Shown here: piece by piece, positions 9,201 to 11,892 of the stretch
Layout of the letters: every line of letters starts with the position of its first letter
How positions within the stretch are numbered: position 1 is the stretch's first letter
NCBI GenBank assembly: GCA_964350245.1
Contig: CAYGJC010000028.1
Coordinates: forward strand, 1-11,892
Direction: 5' to 3'
From: JAJACP01 sp964350245
GTDB taxonomy: Bacteria > Chlamydiota > Chlamydiia > Chlamydiales > JAAKFR01
DNA: 11,892 nt
The notes under the pieces: generated by a model
Told to the model about the DNA's origin: nothing
Database searches by the model: none
What the model saw: only the letters and a program-made list of their open reading frames with translations
Position numbers and translations under genes: made by a program

Positions 9201-10382
9201 ATGGGAGACATTGAGCAGTCAGTGAAAAACTTTTTAGACACGCGACTTCCAAGCTACATGATCCCCCAAAGTGTGACGGTGCTCGATGCTTTCCCAACTT
9301 TACCGAATGGCAAGCTCGACTACAAGGCGTTCCCACAGCCTAAGTCCCAGTTGCCAAAACCTCGGACAAGAAGATATAAACCTCTTGAGTACAAATTACT
9401 CAAGATTTGGGAAGAGGTTTTGGAAGTTCAAGGTCTTTCGATCACAGACAATTTTTTTGATAGCGGAGGCACCTCCTTACTTGCAATGCGGTTGATCGCA
9501 AAAATTAAGAGAACTTTAGGAATTTCTGCGCCAATTACCGATTTACTTCTTCATCCGACCATTGAAAAGTTAGCAAAGGCTCTTCGTCATCGTTCAGCCA
9601 ATCCCTCTTCCTCACCAATTGTTCAAATGTCATCAAAAGGTAAGAAAACACCCTTCTTTTGTGTGCATCCTATTGGTGGTAATGTGCTTTGCTACAATAC
9701 ACTTGTGCAGAATTGGGGTCAGGACCGCCCTTTTTATGCCATTCAAGCCTCGGGTTTAGAGGATGACCAGAAGCCTAAAGAGACCATTACAGAAATGGCA
9801 AAGGAATACATCAAAGCGATGCGTAATATCCAGCCTAAAGGACCATATATCATTGGTGGATGGAGTTTTGGGGGATTGATAGCAGTCGAAATGGCATATC
9901 AATTGACCCAGGAGGGAGAGAAGGTATCTAACTTAGTGCTGATTGACAGTAACGCAGATATTAGCAAGCTCCAACAAGTCAACATACGTGATGAGTCAGA
10001 ACTGCTCTCCGAGCTTACGTCTCACTTTGCTTCAAAAGAGGTAAAGAGAAAGCCCAACTTGACTGTCAAAGAGCATTTGGCGCGGTTTATTGACAATGGA
10101 GGTAGACGAGCGATTAGTCGGGGAAAGACGATGGTTGATAAACTTGTGGGGCTAGCGCAAGCGAACTACCGAGCGCTTCAGTCGTTTTGCATTCCTAAGA
10201 TTGATGTGCGTGTGACCTTGATTCGATCAGAGGAAAATCCGGAGAAGAAGACGGACTTGGGGTGGACCGATTATACCAATCAACTCAACATTCTTCATGC
10301 ACCTGGTGATCACTGGGCGATTACCCAAAAGAAGTTCGCTCCACACTATGCGCGCCTTCTTAGGGACTGCTTGTCTAAGTAA
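3219..10382 (+). CDS. Two-module nonribosomal peptide synthetase with N-terminal formyltransferase (F-A-T-C-A-T-TE)
   Basis: A cytoplasmic megaenzyme of 2387 residues predicted to make an N-formylated dipeptide. Approximate domain order: formyltransferase with its C-terminal subdomain 18-310; linker 311-545; A1 546-1020; T1 1035-1110 (Ser1070); C 1126-1560; A2 1570-2040; T2 2055-2125 (Ser2086); thioesterase 2133-2387. Every catalytic core motif I looked for is present, so it reads as functional. The layout resembles the initiation part of linear gramicidin synthetase LgrA (F-A-T-C-A-T-E), but here it is a self-contained line ending in its own thioesterase. There is no epimerase. The start at 3219 directly follows an in-frame TAA (3213) and has no clear ribosome site. 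The first formyltransferase strand (RCVVIGTTGL) begins at about residue 20, so a much later start is unlikely. Maturation would need the phosphopantetheinyl transferase encoded divergently at 693-1331. Confidence 0.95.
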   Translation: MNYLNRSQQFAVSASKVNRRCVVIGTTGLCVSVLEQLVERDWLVLGVVSQDISVRIFCENHNIPLFNRLLEIKFQNFFLFSVANYQIIPETFLKKSSVVAAINYHDSLLPKYAGVHSTTWAIHNGETKHGVTWHLIVSGIDEGAILEQSPVVIESNETALSLNLKCSHEAEKLFARVLDRLDSGEIVGIEQDVSCKTYYGKAALPRNYGFIDFEASFEEIDRLCRSLDFGEERVNPVASLKIWDGERVYLLENVVCTADKAARAGYIYYASGSTIKVGIQGGVLSAGRVKTIDGKMACIDATRFSIGRVIPHCLLTDEECQLLSAMKRKESSWEKHVAHPTFQGSFFHEILCDTREYTQTISLKKSDNQDVIEKIALLLHKCSTDDLQISVYAPLLVQSQILQNFVHERGYLLLNRDLSKVTYGKFIDLIQTQLSKKDYLAGDLFYRYQLRPPLSDVAILLSSDVVTSVTHRLTFTLTENQIELRGSLGDKVLIDSLVQSLKDLVRASPDQDQYVHALSIVSGEDYHALISGGQRRIAETANLIEMFEKQVEKTPDAVAIVFQEQLLTYHTLNQRVNQLCRQMVEAGLAEGSLVALALDRSFELVIALLAVLKAGCSYLPLDVNHPRQRIEWILQNAEAKGIISKKTICDDITFTGAQLLLDDESVFQGDELFVQGSWDENTIAYVLYTSGSTGHPKGVEISRGALASFFGAIQEHIQISASDRCLALTTVSFDIAQLELLLPLLHGAAIVLADDAALADPQLLRKLIDSEQITYAQATPTTWQMLIEAGWKNASDLKILCGGEALSSRLCRELLQCSDFVWNLYGPTEATIWSTIKRLEYEKPVTIGKPLANTRCYILDEYLNVVPTGVVGELYLGGQGLAKGYRNNSELTHECFISSPKDFASKTIYKTGDRARFLPNGEIEYLGRVDNQVKIRGLRIELEEIEVRMEAYSGVVMAAAVVSRSEERGDLIVAYYSGECSERLLQEFLQKQLPSYMLPSRYVRLKHFPLTTSGKIDRKALSLKDLSEDITNYIKPENEVEERVIQFFQNFLGIEKLSMDANFFALGGHSLLAFRAVAGLNRIFDIQLPMRTLFEYPVMKTMAQQVDNALQVTKRCRNIPVAPKLPNYPLSCTQQQFWFLSEQLPSSALYSIPLLMTIEGELDLTRLKEALEQLVNRHDSLRVVFCQQGEEACQQVLSQVKVEVDCFQIEAGKERLEQAIRKTASEPFDLLKGPLFRFTLFRQGKEKSYLLLNFSHLIFDGFSIDPLLLELKALYEGDELPSLPLRYMDFAIWQQHTPPGPPTPAWLKELSEAPPALNLPLDYPRPVTQTYAGATLDFSLNSEGLSTLAREHATTPFTVLLSLFHILLYKYTQQSDFVIGVPTSGRTTEGLIPLLGCFTNPLPIRTLSDSHETFVGLLHGVKHQVNEAFQNEHIPFAKILDELKLHRVSGQSPLYQVMFNLLPKNTVQEIDGQKICVQTVDRGYAHLDLSLTMQQREEDYIGTLEYNTDLLSREKMVQFAKHFQRLASLVVQNPETKIAEIDLLSDTEKEIQLVQWNAPALDYHKEKSFLTEIETWAEKTPGHVALVCGKTRYTFEQMNTLANRVAHHLLDQGVTPEAKVALCLDRSAEFIAALLGALKIGAVYVPIDPRAPKERKEFLLQELNPAYVMNKKDFGQLPTHQVENPVLDLPENRLAYVIFTSGSTGIPKGVEIEYRSINDRVMWKSTAYPLNSKDVALHAYSFIFDGAIINYLWPLCSGSTLVIATQEELMDSAELVKLIRKWKVSTVDMLPSLLDGLVEDELHTCSSLRRVFSGGEALDMDLVTNFYKKCGARLYNTYGPTEATVEATVWECTGEFNEGIAPLGKPIADTQLYVLDRDQNDVPVGVPGELYIGGTGLARGYLNDPELTRQRFVSIAGRRLYRTGDLVKYQSDGTLIFLGRMDSQIKVRGFRVDLTEIESAMRLIDDVETAVVLPKGDALHKKLVAYVKLGERKKMGDIEQSVKNFLDTRLPSYMIPQSVTVLDAFPTLPNGKLDYKAFPQPKSQLPKPRTRRYKPLEYKLLKIWEEVLEVQGLSITDNFFDSGGTSLLAMRLIAKIKRTLGISAPITDLLLHPTIEKLAKALRHRSANPSSSPIVQMSSKGKKTPFFCVHPIGGNVLCYNTLVQNWGQDRPFYAIQASGLEDDQKPKETITEMAKEYIKAMRNIQPKGPYIIGGWSFGGLIAVEMAYQLTQEGEKVSNLVLIDSNADISKLQQVNIRDESELLSELTSHFASKEVKRKPNLTVKEHLARFIDNGGRRAISRGKTMVDKLVGLAQANYRALQSFCIPKIDVRVTLIRSEENPEKKTDLGWTDYTNQLNILHAPGDHWAITQKKFAPHYARLLRDCLSK
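3270..4148 (+). other. Domain: formyltransferase (F) with C-terminal subdomain, synthetase residues ~18-310
   Basis: This N-terminal part has the Rossmann-type fold pattern of N10-formyltetrahydrofolate-dependent formyltransferases. Asn103 and His105 lie in NYHDSLLPKYAG, and Asp141 lies in GIDEGAIL. This triad matches ArnA (Asn102, His104, Asp140) in residue type and spacing, and also methionyl-tRNA formyltransferase. It is expected to formylate the amino group of the residue loaded on T1 before condensation. Residues about 200-305 (YGFIDFEASFEEIDRLCRSL onward) look like the C-terminal subdomain of this family. That subdomain is often lost in NRPS F domains, so its presence points to a relatively complete recruited formyltransferase. 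Confidence 0.85.
4149..4853 (+). other. Domain: linker of unclear fold between F and A1, synthetase residues ~311-545
   Basis: About 235 residues join the formyltransferase to A1, with no complete catalytic motif visible. A segment around LAGDLFYRYQLRPPLSDVAI, the following beta-rich stretch and the closing LSIVSGEDYHALISGG resemble the distal part and exit linker of condensation-like domains. There is no HHxxxDG motif. It could be a condensation-domain relic or a dedicated docking platform between F and A1. LgrA has a much shorter F-A connection. The assignment is weak. Confidence 0.35.
4854..6548 (+). other. Module 1: adenylation domain predicted for glycine, plus carrier domain
   Basis: Adenylation motifs are intact: TSGSTGHPKG (689-698), YGPTEAT (825-831), YKTGD, QVKIRGLRIELEEIE, and the closing Lys1015 in SGKIDRK. 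Aligned by eye to GrsA PheA, the ten pocket residues are Asp734, Ile735, Leu738, Gln777, Leu800, Gly802, Leu824, Ile832, Trp833 and Lys1015, giving DILQLGLIWK. I recognise this as a glycine code, as in the glycine module of bacillibactin synthetase DhbF. The carrier domain follows with FFALGGHSLLAF; Ser1070 would carry phosphopantetheine. The loaded glycine would be the substrate of the F domain. Confidence 0.85.
6594..9608 (+). other. Module 2: condensation, adenylation (unusual acidic pocket) and carrier domains
   Basis: The condensation domain shows its core motifs: LSCTQQQFWFL, RHDSLRVVF, SHLIFDG (catalytic His1256, Asp1260; the first His of HHxxxDG is Ser1255), YMDFAIWQ and IGVPTSGRT. 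It should join formyl-glycine to the second residue. A2 is intact (FTSGSTGIPKG, NTYGPTEATV, YRTGDLVKY, NGKLDYK). Its pocket code by eye is Asp1745, Gly1746, Ile1749, Asp1788, Phe1812, Gly1814, Thr1837, Val1845, Glu1846, Lys2032 (DGIDFGTVEK), which I cannot match with certainty. Acidic residues at the Asp1788 and Glu1846 positions would suit a basic side chain such as Lys, Orn or Arg. The carrier serine is Ser2086 in FFDSGGTSLLAM. Confidence 0.85.
9615..10379 (+). other. Domain: C-terminal type I thioesterase, synthetase residues ~2133-2387
   Basis: An alpha/beta-hydrolase release domain. FFCVHPIGGNVLCY is the typical first strand and oxyanion loop. Ser2216 in GWSFGG is the nucleophile. Asp2243 in VLIDSNAD and His2365 in GDHWAI complete the triad, with HW near the C-terminus as usual. 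It should release the formyl dipeptide by hydrolysis. With a formylated N-terminus, head-to-tail closure to a diketopiperazine is blocked. If residue 2 has a side-chain amine, lactam formation would be the alternative. Confidence 0.9.
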
Positions 10383-10460
10383 TTTAGCGCACAATCTTCT
10401 TTATACAAAATTAAAAAACTTTTAAGGTGAATCACTCAAATTCCTGATCGAGAGGCGATG

Positions 10461-10871
10461 ATGAAAAGATGTGTGATTTTATTTTTTTTAGTACTGACAA
10501 ACATTTTGCCAGCTGAGGAGGAACTTGATTTTTTCGATCTTGAAGTTTCTAAAGAACAGGTGTTGGACAAGCGTCAGAATTATTTTCTTACCAAAACAGA
10601 CTACAAAATCGCTCCCAAAGTTAATCCTATAACGGGTGAGTACACAGAGGAAGAAGTAGACCTCGTCGTTGCGGGTTCTCAGCCTTTATCTTCTCGCAGA
10701 TTTTACAACTCAAGTGCTCCTTACGATCCTCGCTATGCTACTTGGCGCTACAATCCTGAAGCCTTGGGTTATTTTGGTGCAACAGAACACAACACGTCAA
10801 GTCTATTAAATCGTAGTTGTGGGCAAGTTTCTATACGTAAAAATTTATCTATAACCTGGGAAAAAAAGTGA
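10461..10871 (+). pseudogene. RHS/wall-associated-type secreted protein, N-terminal remnant
   Basis: The frame starts with a signal peptide: a short basic start, a hydrophobic core CVILFFLVLTNI and cleavage probably after LPA. A mature acidic start (EEELDFF) follows. The next block, NPITGEYTEEEVDLVVAGS with QPLSSRRFYNSSAPYDPRY and WRYNPE, resembles the N-terminal part of very long RHS/YD-repeat 'wall-associated' proteins that I associate with Chlamydia-related bacteria. Those are typically many hundreds of residues long; this frame stops at 137. Homology-like sequence ends at about YNPEALG (near 10765), where the 3' end of the opposing methyltransferase gene begins. The last 35 or so residues are simply that gene read antisense. 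This is a truncation by recombination. Of the two adjacent ATGs (10458, 10461), the second has the better spacing to AGAGG at 10451-10455. Confidence 0.65.
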
Positions 10872-11563
10872 TGCTGCAGTTCAGGTGGGATATACTGAAG
10901 ATGAGGCAGCCAGGGCAAAATATAATTTTCTAAATCGGTTCGCGATTTAAATCTTTGAATTTGGATCTCTTTTTTTAAACAATCAATATTAAATCTGTTT
11001 TCAATTAATAGGTTTTCGTATTTTTTCTGATCTGTAAAATTCCAGGGGGAAATAAAGTCTTCAAAAAATATTGACCACTTTGGAGCGGACATAATTTTTT
11101 TAAGTGCGTACTCGAAATTTTCAGAGACTTCAAGAGGTACTGTAATAGCCAGTCGACCGTTGTCTTTAAGGGCGTGTCTAGCCCCATCTAGGTAACCATG
11201 AATATTTAAGACCCATTGTAATGCGAAGGAACTAAAAACTAGGTCAAATTGCTTCACGAATGGAATAGACTCTGCATTACCTGTTTCAAAAGTTAGATTA
11301 GGATAACACATGGGATGAAATGTTTTTTTGGCAAAATCAATCATTTTTAAAGAAATATCCATGCCCGTAATATGCCCTCGGGGTATAAGTTTGGAAATTT
11401 CTGCTGTTATCTTTCCATCTCCACATCCAACATCTAGAACAGATTCATTACCGTAGAAAGATATGCTTTTGACCAAGTTAATACCGGCAGTATGTTGCAT
11501 TGATGAATTACAATGATATTTATTGGGATCCCAAAAAAAAATAGACAAATTGTTTTTATTCAT
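10769..11563 (-). CDS. Class I SAM-dependent methyltransferase (BioC/Tam-like)
   Basis: A 264-residue cytoplasmic enzyme with the Rossmann methyltransferase core. Motif I is VLDVGCGDG (42-50). The acidic residue that binds the ribose hydroxyls is Asp69 in ITGMDIS. GNAES near 95-99 precedes motif IV-like FDLVFSSFALQWV (106-118), and LKDNGRLAITVP is the post-III strand. The N-terminal FWDPNKY...SSMQ pattern and the C-terminal tryptophan/proline-rich segment (YILPWLPHL) resemble trans-aconitate methyltransferase and malonyl-ACP methyltransferase relatives. The substrate is not predictable. Its start is one base from the stop of the acetyltransferase fragment upstream, so the two probably share a transcript. 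Its stop lies inside the frame of the truncated RHS-type gene on the other strand. A role in tailoring the peptide product is possible by proximity only and not supported by operon structure. Confidence 0.8.
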   Translation of the reverse strand: MNKNNLSIFFWDPNKYHCNSSMQHTAGINLVKSISFYGNESVLDVGCGDGKITAEISKLIPRGHITGMDISLKMIDFAKKTFHPMCYPNLTFETGNAESIPFVKQFDLVFSSFALQWVLNIHGYLDGARHALKDNGRLAITVPLEVSENFEYALKKIMSAPKWSIFFEDFISPWNFTDQKKYENLLIENRFNIDCLKKEIQIQRFKSRTDLENYILPWLPHLQYIPPELQHHFFSQVIDKFLRIETCPQLRFNRLDVLCSVAPK

Positions 11564-11564
11564 T

Positions 11565-11892
11565 CTAGCCTAATGCAAGTGCAACTTGAAGTTCCTGGTT
11601 TGCTGAAGCTGGTACACGTATTTGGTTCTTATGCAGGTGTAAATGCATTTGTTGTAAAAAAATTCCATCATGAAAAAAAGGATTCCCGACTTTTTTATAG
11701 TTGTTTTTTTTGTAGAATCTAACTGTATTAGGCCTGGCGTAACAGTATATAGATGTAAACCCTTCTTTTTCACCGTATTTCTTACAGTATTCTAAAAGCT
11801 TAGTACCAATTCCCAACCCCTGATATTTTATGTGGACAGCGGTGTTGTTGAAAAAGTCCTTAAATATCCTCTGATTTGATTGATCCGGCTCT
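11565..11892 (-). CDS. GNAT-family N-acetyltransferase, C-terminal part (5' end outside window or replaced)
   Basis: On the - strand the frame is open from the window edge to TAG 11567-11565. VHIKYQGLGIGTKLLEYC is the acetyl-CoA pyrophosphate-binding motif A (Q/RxxGxG/A) with its helix. ARPNTVRFYKKNNYKKVG is the motif-B region with the usual 'N..a..fY.k.Gf' pattern. The usual N-terminal strands of a GNAT domain should precede this. Instead the upstream 20 or so codons read QSNQRIFKDFFNNTA, which looks unlike GNAT and more like translated insertion-sequence end DNA. The gene may therefore be truncated at its 5' side near 11840. A TTG at 11816 would be an internal start and would drop part of motif A. 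It lies one base upstream of the methyltransferase start. The substrate is unknown. Confidence 0.6.
   Translation of the reverse strand, partial: EPDQSNQRIFKDFFNNTAVHIKYQGLGIGTKLLEYCKKYGEKEGFTSIYCYARPNTVRFYKKNNYKKVGNPFFHDGIFLQQMHLHLHKNQIRVPASANQELQVALALG
11864..11878 (-). repeat. 15-base inverted match to the left end of the window (right copy)
   Basis: This is the - strand copy of CAAATCAGAGGATAT, followed downstream on the same strand by DNA encoding KDFFNNTA, a reading often met at insertion-sequence ends. It lies upstream of the acetyltransferase homology, at the suspected 5' breakpoint of that gene. Confidence 0.35.

Noticed and set aside
3219..10382. Siderophore synthetase
   Set aside because: Formyl groups occur in hydroxamate siderophores, but no ornithine/lysine N-hydroxylase, no salicylate/DHB genes, no ferric receptor and no convincing Fur box are present. 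The single GATAAT in the - promoter is explained as a -10 box.
10383..10457. Rho-independent terminator after the synthetase
   Set aside because: Only an A/T-only pairing (TTAAAA with TTTTAA) is visible; no GC stem followed by a T-run.
11513..11722. + strand open frame opposite the acetyltransferase/methyltransferase junction
   Set aside because: Antisense to both genes, with phenylalanine-rich low-complexity translation and no ribosome site.
1..11892. tRNA, rRNA or CRISPR array
   Set aside because: No cloverleaf, rRNA-like block or regularly spaced repeat was seen on either strand.

Overview
The window centres on a compact nonribosomal peptide biosynthesis locus. A single 2387-residue protein on the + strand (3219-10382) reads, in order: formyltransferase (F), linker, adenylation (A1), carrier (T1), condensation (C), adenylation (A2), carrier (T2), thioesterase (TE). 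Its predicted product is a released N-formyl dipeptide. The A1 pocket residues spell a code I recognise as glycine. The A2 pocket is unusual and acidic, so its substrate is open.

Divergent from the synthetase, on the - strand, lies a tightly packed three-gene unit (2909 down to 693). It holds a small two-helix membrane protein of unknown function, a 12-helix MFS transporter of the metabolite:H+ symporter type, and an Sfp-type 4'-phosphopantetheinyl transferase. The stop/start overlaps suggest translational coupling. Together the two units form a nearly self-sufficient cluster: carrier activation, assembly with N-terminal formylation, thioesterase release, and a transporter that may move the product or a precursor. 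The 309-base gap between them carries a plausible sigma70-type promoter in each direction.

Both flanks look like recombined accessory DNA. On the left, three gene 3' ends lie in a row with no gene bodies: a short-chain dehydrogenase tail, an IS3-family transposase tail and a sulfotransferase tail. On the right there is an RHS/wall-associated-type secreted protein cut off after about 100 residues. It runs into the 3' end of an opposing class I methyltransferase gene, which is preceded by a GNAT acetyltransferase fragment that leaves the window. A 15-base inverted match links the two window ends.

Organism: the moderately AT-rich sequence and the RHS-type N-terminus, which resembles families I associate with environmental Chlamydiae (Parachlamydia/Simkania-like), suggest an amoeba-associated intracellular bacterium. 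This is a moderate-to-low confidence inference from memory; no rRNA or core housekeeping gene is present to confirm it.
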